A stretch of 64,000 nt of DNA from Rhynchosporium graminicola (GCA_900074885.1 FJUW01000012.1:372001-436000); one strand, 5' to 3'; shown: positions 33,899 to 45,640, numbered from the stretch's first letter. A program made the numbers and translations. The notes: generated from the letters alone by a model not told the origin.

Positions 33899-34687
33899 AT
33901 GAGTGCTCAAGGGAATGGGAAAGTGGATAATGATCAAGCTCCTTATCGGAGCTTATCAGATAGTGATCGACTTGGCAGGAATAGTGGGGTGACTTACGAA
34001 GTAATATTGCCCGTATTTGCCGGCTTTTGTTCTCTTCTGAAGAGCCTACTCGAAGATATGAGGCAAAATTCAAGTAATGCTATTTATGGTGACATTTTTC
34101 ATAGCTCAAACTAATTCATAAGCTTGTCCGGAGCTGTAGGTGGCCGCATCTCTATTACGACTAGCATTGTTTACTTTTAAGCGACGGGCCGTACGATAGT
34201 ACTAATACGACATGTCTCTATGGAGCCATCTCTTTATCCTGTAAGGTGACTATGCTGAGAATGCACCTGCGATCGTATTTCACACATTCAGTATTTCCTA
34301 TGAAAGGCCCCTGCAGACAAGGAACTCTTGATTTGGTTAGTATTTTATATCATGCTGACAAGCTAATAATAATTTGCAAGGAAACGTAATGATGATCGAA
34401 AAGCCATCTCAATTCGTGCCGCAAAATCTTGCCATTATGAAGGGCTCCGATACTGATTACGTGTCAAGCAAGCCCAAGTTCATATACGGCTATAATGATC
34501 ATTTCCCCCCATTGACTCGAGGTACAGCTGAAAAGGCAATTCTGGAGTATAGCTTTCTGCTTCACAAGTTCGGAAAATGTACACTGGTGCGTTTATGAGT
34601 AAGAAATCCACAGCGTAGAAAATCAGCAATAGAAAATTTCAGCGGGATATGCCTGCAATGATGTCTCCATATGATCTCTATTTCTAA
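33899..34687 (+). CDS. Doubtful small spliced gene, unrecognised product
   Basis: A possible three-exon gene: 33899-34073, 34381-34586 and 34643-34687, phases consistent, 141 residues. The second exon follows an acceptor region with a good branch site (GCTGACAAGCTAATAA) and reads NVMMIEKPSQFVPQNLAIMK and KPKFIYGYNDHFPP. The third is a short exon ending MMSPYDLYF. No domain, signal peptide or membrane segment is recognised. The first intron would be 307 bp, long for this region. It is divergent from the asparaginase gene. It may be an orphan gene, a decayed gene or chance. Confidence 0.25.
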
Positions 34688-35661
34688 TCAACGATAAGAT
34701 GTAATGGAACATAGGAGAGATGAAATTCTTTGTAGCTTTCTGTTCGGGTTGTGGTCCTGCTTTGGTATCTAATGTCTTGAAGATAATTCCTTCGCTTGCT
34801 GAAGAATCGCAGATACCTGTGTCTCGACCTGTGTTTTGTGACAGGTACGAAAGTTATGAGTTTGGAAGGGACGGAAATAACGGATTTTCATTGCAGTATC
34901 ATGTCAGAACCTGCTGAGTATTTCATTCCTTTGCAGTTTCTGCTACGATGAGCATAATTTTTATGTTACAGCCATTGAGAGTGCCTATCAGATACAGCAT
35001 CTTCCTGTGCCTCTGAAGTGGTGCAGATCAAGTAGCACTGAAATATGCTGTCACAGGATGAGTCTCTACATTGAATCTTTTGGAGTGTTGGAGTATTGGG
35101 GATCTGCATATGGACAATTTGACTTGTCATCATGTAGGGTTGGAACATGAAGAATTGAATGACTGCCATCACAAGCCTCGTTTCGACAAATGAAATCAAT
35201 AACATATCAAAACTCGCAACCAGCACTGCACGTAACTGATTAACCTACGCCCAGATGCCGAGGAGATGGTAGGATGAATTGTTGATGAACCAGTGGCCTG
35301 CTTGGGTCGGATGAATTTTGAGATGTTGGCTGCGTAAGTGGAAGTTTTCCTGGCAAATTTTATGGAAGGAGCTTTCGTCTCTTCTTCATAGGTTGTTGAG
35401 TAAGTTGGCAGCATTACGGAACTTCCTCCCGAGGAGATTATGACTGGATATTTGAGGCAAGTGAGGACTCACAATCGGACCTTCCTTTCTTGCCTGGCCT
35501 AGAAGTACTCTGCATGCCTTGATAGTGATGTCACGTAACATAAACAACACATCATTCATCTTTCTATCTCAAACCATCGAATAGAATCTGACTTATCCAG
35601 TCTCAACTCAGCGAATCGAATCTTATCCATCCACCACAAAGCAGTTCATAATCGGCTCGCA
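34688..35661. other. Intergenic upstream of quinone oxidoreductase
   Basis: About 970 bp. A 65-codon frame at 34720-34917 and short minus-strand frames show no family features. The final 150 bases are CA/TC-rich, as in fungal promoters just before a start codon. Confidence 0.4.
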
Positions 35662-36708
35662 ATGTCAACTCAGCTACCAACAACAATGAGCGCCATAACT
35701 ATCCGTACACCTGAGAGCTCCGACCCAACTAAAACTCTCTCCTCCCTAAGCCTCACTTCTCTACCCGTCCCCAGACCATCACAAACGCAAGCCCTCATCC
35801 GCATTCACGCAGCCTCAATAACGCCCTGGGAGCTTACCTGGCCCTTTCCAGACGGCGTACCTAGGCCTAGGATCCCGGCTCACGATGTCGCGGGCACGAT
35901 AGTCTTACTCGGCATGCCCTCATCTCGAGCCGGCAGATTTGGAATGGGTGATAAAGTCGTGGCTCTCCTCCCCTTCAACGGGCAAGGAGGAATGGCAGAG
36001 TATGCTGTCTGTGACTTGCGATACTTGGCGAAAATACCAAGGGATTTTACCGGAGGATTTGTCGAGGCAGCCAGTATACCACGCGCAGCTCTAACAGGCA
36101 TCCAAGCCTGTCATTGGTTGAGAGAAGGGCAGAACGTATTGATTGCGGGTGCTAGTGGGGCGGTTGGTAGGATGGCTGTCCAGCTCGCGAAGATGCGCGT
36201 TCATCATAGGGGAAAAGTGGTAGCTATTGGTGGTGCGGGGAGGGAGGAATTGAGGGAGCTGGGCGCGGATTTCGTGTTCAATTATCGAGATGCTGACCTC
36301 TGGGACAAACTGTGGGACACCTTTAGATATTATATTGCGGGTGGTGAGTGCAACCTTCTGATCGATTGTGTAGGTGGTAAGACTTTAGCAAGAGGGACGG
36401 AATTATTGAGAAATCTTAGCACTGGAAGAATTGTTACTGTTGCTTTTCCCCCACCAGCCTGGGCAGAGAAGGGAAAAGGGGCAAGATCGGAATTTTGGGA
36501 AGAGGTTGAGCACGAGGGAATGAGGAAGAAATTCTTTACTGTGAAGGAGGAGCGGTTGCACAGCATTATGGAGATGGTTGTGATGGGAGAGCTGAAGTAT
36601 TCGGTCGGGTTTGTGGTTGATGGGTTGACGGAGGAGGGGGTCAGGGCTGGTTATGAAAGGGGTCTGAAAGGAGGACTATCTGGATCTGTAGTAGTGAAAA
36701 TTGTATGA
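35662..36708 (+). CDS. MDR-family quinone oxidoreductase (zinc-independent)
   Basis: Single-exon gene of 348 residues, the usual size for medium-chain dehydrogenase/reductases. The N-terminal GroES-like domain has ALIRIHAASITPWELTWPFP and IPAHDVAGTIV. The nucleotide-binding fold has the motif GASGAVGRMAVQLAK, followed by KVVAIGGAGREELRELGADF and NLLIDCVGG. Zinc-ligand cysteines of alcohol dehydrogenases are absent, fitting the quinone oxidoreductase/enoyl reductase branch, which uses NADPH. The substrate is unknown. An in-frame ATG at codon 9 is an alternative start. Confidence 0.88.
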   Translation: MSTQLPTTMSAITIRTPESSDPTKTLSSLSLTSLPVPRPSQTQALIRIHAASITPWELTWPFPDGVPRPRIPAHDVAGTIVLLGMPSSRAGRFGMGDKVVALLPFNGQGGMAEYAVCDLRYLAKIPRDFTGGFVEAASIPRAALTGIQACHWLREGQNVLIAGASGAVGRMAVQLAKMRVHHRGKVVAIGGAGREELRELGADFVFNYRDADLWDKLWDTFRYYIAGGECNLLIDCVGGKTLARGTELLRNLSTGRIVTVAFPPPAWAEKGKGARSEFWEEVEHEGMRKKFFTVKEERLHSIMEMVVMGELKYSVGFVVDGLTEEGVRAGYERGLKGGLSGSVVVKIV

Positions 36709-37058
36709 TAGTCATTTGCCTACTTAAGGTACTTAGGTAGGTACCATACCTGAATAAGGTACATAGCTCAGGCGAGGCCAGAGAGTCCCGATTCAAGCGA
36801 AGCAGCTTAGGACTTGACAAAAATTCAAAATCCAAGATTATTACTACCTAGAGTCACCATAGAGTTGTACGACTTGGGGGCATTGCTCCTGGCAATGACC
36901 TGCCGTATTCTGGTGACCTTAGAATGGACTTGCGACATTAATTTACAAGTGGAAATTTTCACTTCACCGACGATGAGTTTGCCTAGCCTCGAAAATTCGG
37001 TGTGCATGGATAAGCTTGATACTTGAACAATCTGATTCAACTATGAAGACAGAATATG

Positions 37059-37780
37059 TCAATCGTCCTCGAAATGAGAAGGAACAGCACCTTGCCAAAT
37101 CCCACAATTTTCTTTGCCGCCAGAGCTCTTCCCTTTTCCACGCTTCTTGATCAGACCCCGATGCTGAGCCTCTACTTGCCAACCAGACCAAGGCATCTTT
37201 GCGAGCTCCTCGACCATGGCTACGCTTCTGTGTCGCTCCATGACGCAAGATATCTCGAGCTGAAGTCTCAGAGAGACATCTTAATCCTTATCTTCGGCAT
37301 AGGAGTTTGCTTAACTGGAAGTCTCGTCCTCCTGTTCGGGCTCTTCCTTCGATCCCGTATCTTAAATGTACTTGTGCCTCTGTATGGGCTCGGGATCCAC
37401 GTAAGTATCCTTCGCTGGCCTGAAGATACCTTTGATCTCATGCGCAGCAGCCATTAGAGACATCGACTTCCTTAATATTCTTCCTCTACCAGCTCTCCTC
37501 TTAAAAAACATATCGTCAGACAATACCCACTCCTGCAGCCTCTGTAAGGTCCCATTCAATACATCACTGATATGCTTCGGAGGATTCGCAAGATTCCTCC
37601 TCACATTGAACTTCGATCGCGGAGGCGGAGGCGGATTCAGAGGCGACGCATGGCCGTGAGAGACCAAGATCAAAGCGGGAGTTCATCATCCTCGAGGACG
37701 TTTTACGCATAGGCTCCCAGATTGGTATTCTCTTCAATTGAGGACGAGCAACTTGCAGTCGCAAGCTCTGGAGATGACAT
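37059..37780 (-). CDS. Probable spliced gene, unrecognised product, exon joins unresolved
   Basis: Protein-like segments on the minus strand suggest a gene. An ATG at 37780-37778 opens MSSPELATASCSSSIEENTN. Between about 37670 and 37390 an open frame reads PRSKFNVRRNLANPPKHISD, then LQRLQEWVLSDDMFFKRRAG and SLMAAAHEIKGIFRPAKDT. A last segment (about 37265-37059) reads MVEELAKMPWSGWQVEAQHR and ends SHFEDD. A donor such as TAC|GTGGAT with the acceptor CTTCAG would join the last two in phase 0. The join between the first two was not solved. There are no membrane segments; it is basic in the middle. A competing plus-strand frame at 37056-37457 contains one hydrophobic stretch but looks less gene-like. 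Confidence 0.35.
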
Positions 37781-38319
37781 TCCATTGATGCTCCACTAAA
37801 ACGTGGGGGTGGCTCGTGTGGATGCCATATGGTGGAACTCAAAGCTCGGCTCGGCACTCTAGGGATTTCCCGAACCTGTGGGGTTTCAAGCACAGCCAAT
37901 CACACGCTCTTGAATACGGCAAGCTAAGGGACTCCGTATTTTGTCTGGGCGCGTCTGGCCAGTAAACTGCCAATCGCAGAAATTCCACTGTGCCAAAACC
38001 CATCTCCAAGAGCTACCAACCCGCTATTGGCTGGGTAATGTAAACGACTGTAAGCGAATACACGAATTGGGAGACGCCCGGTACTGATACGATGAGTTCG
38101 TTGGAGAAAGGATGGATGGACCAGTCCTAGTCATAGTCCCGATGTCGTTTACTTAAGCATGGCGTCTGTTCCTTTCTCCTTTGGTGATATTTGGCCGTTT
38201 TCTCGTATTTTTGTTCGTAAGACGTTACTTCCTGCGAATTCACTTCTCGTTGCGCCTGTTCCCTGAGGTAGTTGCATTTCCTCTTGTCAGGTCGTCAACC
38301 ACGATCAGACTATCCCACG

Positions 38320-39529
38320 ATGGAGCACGTCTATGATCTTCTCGTCCGAGAAGTCGCCAAACCGAGGCCACAAGATTGTACCTTCGAAACATGTTCGGTC
38401 AAACAGTCCGTTTATGGCTATCTCCCTAACAAGCCCGTGACCATCATCCTGATCGTGTTATTCGGCATGTCTATGCTGATGCACATCTTCCAAGGAGTCA
38501 AATCAAGATCCTGGACCTTCGTAGTTGCGTTAGGAATTGGATGTTTTGGAGAAAGTGTTGGTGAGTTTCAATAGGGAGAGGGAGAGCTGTGATGAGAAAT
38601 GGTAGCTGAGTGTCACAGGATATGTCGGTCGTGTGCTTCTGAGAGATGATCCTTGGAGTCGAGCCTAGTATGTTTTTACTTTCCCAGAAATACTTCTTTC
38701 TATTGTTACTAGTAATTGTGGGAATCTTGGAGATTCGAACGCTGACGGTATCCTCAGTCTTGGCATCCAGCTCGTTTGCTTGACTGTTTCGCCGGCCTTC
38801 ATTGCTGGTGGAATCTACCTCACTCTGAAACACGTCATCATCATCTACGGATCAAGATTCTCCCGTATAGCTCCCAGACTATACACGTGGATCTTCGTCA
38901 GTTGCGACATTCTCTCCATTCTCATCCAGACGTAAGTTCTCCAAACGCAAAGGCCAGCGCAAAAGCCACACCCGAACCCATATCCGACACAAGGATGAAC
39001 AGCTCTCTTTTCTTCCTTCCGATATACAAAATTGACACACTACAGCTCAGGAGCAGTCATCGCTTCGCGCGGCACTGGAAAGGTAAGCACGGGCAACAAC
39101 GTAATGATGCTCGGTCTCGTCCTCCAAGTCGTGACACTCTTCATTTTCGGCGGCATGTGCATAGACGTCTATCTCCGAATCCGCGCCCGCACCAGTGAAC
39201 ACCACGTCTCGAACCATGCACTCATCCATTCCAAACGCTTCAAATGGCTCTTGATCTCCATCCTCATCTCTTACACCGCCATCTTACTGCGTTGTATCTA
39301 TCGTATCGCGGAAATGGCTGGCGGCTGGAGCAATCCGATCATGCAGGATGAAGTGAGTTTTGTCATTTTGGACGGGGTGCTTTGCTGGATCGCGGTGTTG
39401 GTGCTGAATGTTTTCCATCCCGGATTTTTGTTCAAGGAGAGTTATGCGACGTTGAAGAGTGAGACGGATGCGAGGTCTGAGACGCAGACGCCGACTGAGG
39501 GCCAGATGGAGGGTGCGACGAAAGCTTAG
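38320..39529 (+). CDS. RTA1-like seven-transmembrane protein
   Basis: Exons 38320-38560, 38619-38667 (49 nt), 38758-38931 and 39046-39529, with consistent phases, give 315 residues. Typical RTA1-family features are GESVGYVGRVLLR across intron 1, AGGIYLTLKHVIIIYGSRFS, FVSCDILSILIQTSGA across intron 3, a long hydrophobic helix at MLGLVLQVVTLFIFGG, and near the C-terminus ILISYTAILLRCIYRIAEM followed by FHPGFLF. Seven membrane helices are expected in the plasma membrane. Relatives include yeast Rsb1 (sphingoid base release) and Rta1 (7-aminocholesterol resistance). The C-terminal tail is short, charged and Thr-rich. The substrate is unknown. Confidence 0.9.
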
Positions 39530-39864
39530 GATGAGACGGCTGATGGAGGCGTTTTTGGTGTCAAGTACTTAAGGAGGTTAGGTATACACGATTCACACTC
39601 GAAACTCTCATCGGCTTGAAAATTCTGCGTAGGAATTCTCAGATTTCCTACCAATTGGATTCGCAAGATGATGGGTATCTAAGTGACCATTGTTTGCCAA
39701 GTGACTGAAATTTCAAAGTCCGAGCTTGTGGATGTCTGAACTAGAAGCTTTATTCAGAACTGGCTAGCAAGCTATCACGCCAATCTCGACTAATAATTGC
39801 AGTCTGGAGCTAATGGTATGCAAGAAAGATGATTTCAGTCATCTATTAGAGCATCGGAAATGCA
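39530..39864. other. 3' intergenic between RTA1-like and telobox genes
   Basis: 335 bp between convergent stop codons. No gene visible. Confidence 0.5.
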
Positions 39865-40027
39865 TCATCCCAAGTTTGTGTTCCCCGCATTAACAGCCAA
39901 AAGGGTCTGTCTCAGATGATCTTCATCTGACAGTATCGGCGGTCCAGGTGGTGGGGGTGGGTTCTGATGTACTTGCTGCTGTACGGCTTCCCTTGTTTGC
40001 TCTTGTGCAATTGCCCTCGGTTGTGGT

Positions 40028-40059
<32 letters not shown>

Positions 40060-42562
40060 TACAGCTTCTTTAGCCTGCTCCTGTGCTGCGGCTTCCTTCA
40101 CCCGGCCAAACAAATCCTGCAGAGCTCCGGCTTCTCTCATCTCTGGGAATCCCCCTGGAACCACCTCCCTATTCTCTTCCTCAACAACCAAATGCTCCTC
40201 CATACCATCTTCCATCCCATCGTCGGTTGGCCCCTCAGACATACTTGCCGAGAAATCTCCACTATTCGATGGAATGTGTCCGTGGGCATGAATCGCCATC
40301 CCATTCAACGCCGAAATCCCCTCCTGTCTCATCAGTTCATCCTCACTCGCAAGAAGAGCTCTCTGCTCCGCTTCTCTTTTTGCCGCCTGGGTTGGGGCTC
40401 TCGTCTTAAGCTCGCCAGTAACACATTGTAAATAATATGGAACCTCGATCCCGCTTTTCAAGAAAAACAATTTGAGATTCCTTGCTTTATCTTTGAGTTG
40501 GACTTGATTTCTGTCGCGGAGGATGTCGTTCAAGGAACCGTTTGGGCCGTAAAGTGCGAGGATCTGTGACCAGTGAGGTCCTTTGACTTGATCGAGACCG
40601 GCCATTAGGGTGTTTTCTTCTTCGTTCGTCCAGGGTCGACGCTGACTTGGTGTTCCTGGACGGCGGGCACTGGCGCTGCTGGCTTTCGTACTTGCTGCTC
40701 GTCGTGCTTTCTCATACAGGACTTGTGTCGGAGCACTCTGCGTAGGATACGGTACGGCGTCTGGTGGGAGGAAGCCATTATGCATCAGAGGTTGGGTTTG
40801 TTGCGGGTTTGCTTCAAACATATTAATAGGTGCAAATATGGTTATATATATTAAAGACATACTGGTATTTTGCGATGGTCCCACACTATAGCCTAACGCC
40901 CTTCGGACTTCGTCAGCAGCAAGTTGGACATGCATAGAGATATCCTGATCAGCAATGTTCGACCCGTCATTAGCATTCTCAATGCTGTTTGTGGCTTTTT
41001 GATGAAGTTCTACAGCAGATGCTCGACGAGGCGATGCTGGTGCTGTTAGAGCATGCCTTTTCATGAATGGGGCAAGAAGGGGCTCGTATTTCTTCCTCAA
41101 GTAACAGCTGACGCCAGTAAGGAAGCCTTCCCAGCCAAATTTCTCAGAAAGTACCTCTGCATAAAAATTAGCATTGATCGCCAAGCGTATTAATTGTACC
41201 GACGTATTGCATCTACATCTGTAGGCTCGTTCATGAGATATTCCCGTCGACCGTTAATCAAACTGATAAATTCAAGCTCATGTTGAGAAAGTGGAATGTC
41301 TGGATGCCTCTTTTGCAACACTTCCTCATAATCATACGGGAACATTTCTTCCAGAACGTCTTCCTTGGTATCAGTCTGCTCCTCCGAAGTGACCATGGAA
41401 AGATACATCTGTGTCTTCAAGTTTACCAATAAATCGCCGGGTTCCTTCTCCAAACAAGCTCCATCTGGCGTCACAATATCGATGAAAGATGAACTCAACT
41501 CGTAGAAGCCGACCGAGGAAGAAAAAACAGCCGCCGAGAATGAAGCCAGGTTGGTCGTCCGGATTGTAGCGCGATGTTCTGGTTCTTTGATGTTGAGCTC
41601 ATCTGCGGAGAGGAAGAACCCATCTTTCGAGTATATCCTTTTCGTTTGGTCGAAGAGTGATTTCAATGTCGCGTACGCTTGTCCAAGCTCAGAATCTGGA
41701 TCTTGTACTATTCGAATGGTCTCGCTATAGGGTCCTTGTGCCAATGTTGCCAATATCTGTGTAGACTTTCGAACAATTAGCATATTTATTCTAGAGAACG
41801 TACATGGAGGCTCTCACCAAACTTTCAAGTATTGGAAGACTATAGACCCGCATGTACAAGTACGGATCCGATATAAAATCCTCCCCAGCTGGCACACCTC
41901 TTTCGTTTCCGATTGGTCTGGGAGCTGCGTAAGAAGTCGAATTTGGGGGTGATGACTGGTGGTAAATTTGAGTCTGGTTCTGTATCTGGTTCTGGTTCTG
42001 AGCTGCCGTTTCGTACTGCTTCATAACCGCTTTCGAAGCTTGCTCTGCCAACTCCGCAATGGATGGAATCTTTGTTTGGGTAAACACATTAGGATCGGGT
42101 GCTTTGTATTGTTCAACGACCGCCTTCGCAGCTTGGTCTGCGAGTTCCGCGATAGTCAGAGTCTTCGTTTTCGTAGACACATTTGAATCTGTTCCGTAAT
42201 ATTGCTCCTCAACCGCCTTCGCAGCTTGCTCTGCGAGTTCCGCAATAGATAGACTTCTCGTAGAACCATTTGAGTATGGTCCATCATAGTCAAGCCTTTG
42301 TCGTTTCTCTCCTAGATCCTGGTAGTGCTCTGATCTGCGGCGTTTAAGGTCTGGGGATTCCGGGGAGTAGAACGAGGTGGGGTATTCGGACTTCTCTGTC
42401 TTGATAGGAACTTTTGCGCAGAGAACATGTTAGCGCTTAGTGGTATTATTTCAGATTTTGGATGTCTCATTGCTTTCAATCGCAAGGATAATGCAGAGCT
42501 GCAGTTGGCGCAAATTCGAACTTACCCATTTCCTCTCCAGAACCAGCCATGGATGAAGCCAT
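39865..42562 (-). CDS. Telobox (TRF/Tbf1-like) DNA-binding protein
   Basis: Predicted exons 42526-42562, 41818-42410, 41204-41756, 40863-41156 and 39865-40811; 807 residues. The donor at 41203 (GTCGGT) is weak and could be 41216 with acceptor 41155. The N-terminal third has three 31-residue repeats built on IAELAEQAAKAVxEQY. The middle, helical and acidic, may be a TRFH-like dimerisation region. Near residue 550 a Myb/telobox domain reads RRPWTNEEENTLMAGLDQVK, HWSQIL and VQLKDKARNLK; the usual telobox is VDLKDKWRN, so the Trp is Ala here. The C-terminus has an 11-Gln tract. Family members bind TTAGGG repeats at telomeres or in promoters. An in-frame ATG at 42676 would add 38 residues; I took the later start because the upstream part looks like leader. 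Confidence 0.78.
40025..40060. repeat. Interrupted (CTG/TTG)n trinucleotide repeat coding poly-Gln
   Basis: A run of CTG and TTG triplets on the plus strand encodes 11 Gln in the telobox protein on the minus strand. Mixed CAG/CAA codons should make it fairly stable. Confidence 0.8.
41985..42262. repeat. 93 bp in-frame tandem repeat, three copies
   Basis: Three imperfect 93 bp units inside the telobox gene encode a 31-residue period (Ile-Ala-Glu-Leu-Ala core at about residues 68, 99 and 130). The DNA shows recurring GCTTGGTCTGCGAGTTCCGC-like segments. Confidence 0.7.
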
Positions 42563-43300
42563 TGCGAATAGGGCGTGCTTGAATCGTCGCAATGCCCAGA
42601 ATCTACCTGGGACAAGATCGAATTCGTAGCCCCTCAGTAAGCAATTATCAAATCGATGAGGGCACTTCAGGATCAATGCTGTAGATGCCTAGTTCCCGAC
42701 CCGACGGGATTTTTCCCTTGGAGGGTCTCGAAGGGATATTGCGCTCATGGCCGTTATCGTCCGCTATAGAAGCTGCCCCAATCTTCTGACCCTACAAAAT
42801 AACGCGATGATACACAAATGCCTGTATTTTAAATGGAAAATTGTAAATACTAAATCGTGAGACTTTCATTTAGCATCGAACTCATTCACCATCTACGAAC
42901 CAATTACTCAAGTAGCATAAACTCTGAACAAAGAGATAGGCAGTAGTGACTTTCCAAGTTGGTTTTAGTGATTCAGGCACTTGTGAATCTCGTCTCCCGG
43001 AAAGCCACTTGATTGCAAGCTATTTAAGCTCTCCGCAAATCTCTTTACTACTCACTTCAGAGAGGATTGAAATAGTAGCCGAAATTCAAAAGTTGCCTTG
43101 AACAATAAGTAACAACGAGGCTCCGACCATGTGTTGACCGAAGTCTGTGACTATAGAGACTTCTTGAATTTATATGCTTGGTTAGCATCGTCCTTAAAAA
43201 AATGCTATACACAAAAACACGCCTTATGATATCCAAGTCTCGCTCTTTGGTAAGTACACGATATTGACCGTCGTTTACACAAAACCTATTCTCTGGTATA
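42563..43300. other. Intergenic, promoter of telobox gene and 3' region of peptidase
   Basis: About 740 bp. Short frames (minus 42476-42676, whose upstream part was judged leader, and minus 43057-43314) show no domain. Confidence 0.4.
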
Positions 43301-45640
43301 TCACCACGAGCCATAACGATCCATCAAACTGTAAAGCGCCAAATCAACCTCATCAGCACCCTCCTTGCCAACTTCAACCCGATCAAAAGGCTGAATATCA
43401 GCTTTGCACACGAATTCATTCTCCGGAAGTGTTCCATTCTGGAAATAAGAATTGACGACTGCAGCTTTGCATTTCGACGGTGCTGCGAGACTCGTATGCT
43501 AGACAATGTCAGCTTCTGTTTCTTTCCTCGGAGCTTTCATTAGACTTACACCATAAGAATCCTGAATCAATATCCTCGAGCCGTTGAACCCAGCTGCGTT
43601 TAATCTAGCACTTGAAAGAGGAGTCACATTATCAGCAGAGTTGGTGACGAACAGGATTGGATATGCTGGTGAGCCCGTGAATGGACCTGTTGTGGTTTAG
43701 TCAACTTTCACAGGATATTGCAATGGCAAATATACCAGTGAAGTTCCATTTCGACCGAACTGTCCACCCGGCACATTGTAATCTGAAGTCTTGAGCCATG
43801 ACCGCACCAATTGATGGACTGATCCCTGTCAGAGTGTCGACATATTCTTGAAACTCGTCAGCCGTGTCAAGGAGCGGATTTGCTTCGGAACACATGATAG
43901 CAGGAAAGGCATCGCTTGTTCCCTCCGATAACTCGTCTTTCGAATCAGATCCGGGGCCACAAGAAATTGGATCCTTGGATACACCTTGTGCTTTAATGAA
44001 CGGCACACCATCGCCATCTTCTAGAGCAGCGAGAGCTTCAGCGAGCTGTGGGAAGATCCAAATTGGTCTATAGAACGACTTTGAAATCAAGCGCCGGACG
44101 CTGGAGAAAGAAACTACTTCTGGTCGGTTAGAAGAAGAGTTCTGTGCTGGGATGATGACGGGGTTCTTCTTAATGGCTGAGAGCAGGTTTTGAAGACGTG
44201 CTTCGATTGCTTCGGGAGTTTTGTCGTAGAATTTGCATCCAGAAGGACCTGCATGGTGACAAAGGCTGTAGAAGGCTGACATGATCTTGTGGGCGTCGTC
44301 GAGGAAATGTACTGCTGAGCCCATCATCCAGCCCCTGATGTCGACATTTCCTGCAATCACGTTAGATCGTTACGGTCTAAAGCATAGTTCTCTCTCTTAC
44401 CATCACTCACAATCCTTCCCACTCTATCGGGAAACAATGTACTGAACATCGAAGCGAGCACGGTACCATAACTGAACCCCCAAAACTTCAACTTATCCTC
44501 TCCAACTTTCTCCATCATTTCAAGCATATCTCTAGCAACGGATGCGGTACCAACAAAGCGAGCTGGGCCGGCTTCTTGAACTCGACGTTCTGCAGCATCT
44601 TCCATACCTACACGAGGTCCACCTCCAAGGTTGGAAGTACATTGTCTTGACCAAGCACTAGCCTGTGCGTAGGCATCGTATAGCATGCCTGGATGAGCGT
44701 CGATGACTGCGGGTCGGGAAAGAGCCCATAGCTCTGCGTTTTGTTGATTTCCGTTCCAGCAATCGATCAACGGTCGTGTCATGCCAACTGTCTCAGAGTA
44801 AGCACTTCCTTTCACAGTCGCGAAAGGGTTGTTTACCGCCACGGGGATCAAATCCAATAATGTCCTTGTCAAAGTCAGCATGGCACAATATGACATTGTC
44901 CGATTGCCGCGGATTTGATTAGTGCCTCAAAATGTACTTACATAATTCCTACCAGCAATCGTCTGGTAAAGTTCACCAAGATTTTTCACATACCTATCAG
45001 CCAGTAAGCACTCTTCTTTTGTCGACCGGCTAATAGGTATGCAGTGCTAAAGTTCGGAGAGATTCTTACCACACACCAGATCCGCCAGGTCCCCCTACTC
45101 TGATCAGATCATGAAAACATCATGGTTGAAGAAAATGAAATACCTGGATTTATGAAGAGAGAGCCCTTGTAATCACTTCGATCCGTAGCATTGAGCCTAA
45201 TCATAGCTATCGAAGCACGAAGATCATCTGATGGATCCTGCCAATCGAGCGGCACCTGCAATCTTGTCAAATTGACCATCCGTTGTCATCCCATCAACTT
45301 ACGTCTAGTCTTGCACAGTCATATTCCTCATAGCATGGGTGCCATACGATATGTTTCTTGGGCGCAATCTGAACCCTGATTAGTATAGGTAGCAAAAAGG
45401 AGTGCAAATTCGTAGTCTCACTTCCATCCACCTAAATTCAGGACTTTTGTGAGGTATATGTCTTGGGGCTTCCACATCTTTCCTAAATCCCGTATGCTGC
45501 GAGACCAAAAGCACTAAAGCAAAAGATGCCAAGCATAGTGTACGAATAGTCCATTGTTGGAAGGTGGGCTGCATGCTTTGAGACCTGGCCTCAAGTTGAA
45601 TGCCAGGTAGGCCTTTCCAGGGTACCTTTTCGCAAGCCAT
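43301..45640 (-). CDS. TAP-like serine peptidase (alpha/beta-hydrolase), membrane-anchored or secreted
   Basis: Ten predicted exons: 45422-45640, 45303-45368, 45144-45255, 45070-45094 (25 nt), 44942-44993, 44837-44864 (28 nt), 44401-44787, 43736-44350, 43550-43686 and 43301-43498. All phases agree; 612 residues. A hydrophobic stretch near residue 35 (LCLASFALVLLVS) is a signal anchor or late signal peptide. Family order is clear: YDCARLDVPLDWQDP, the oxyanion GGPGGSG, YDIIGFDPRGVGMTRP, the nucleophile WGFSYGTVLA, then FVTNSADNVTP with the Asp and YGHTSLA with the His, the last restored by splicing. These are features of TAP-like proteases (tripeptidyl aminopeptidase family), which release N-terminal peptides or related substrates. 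The start ATG at 45640 is the first in frame after a GTG-opened leader. Confidence 0.88.
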
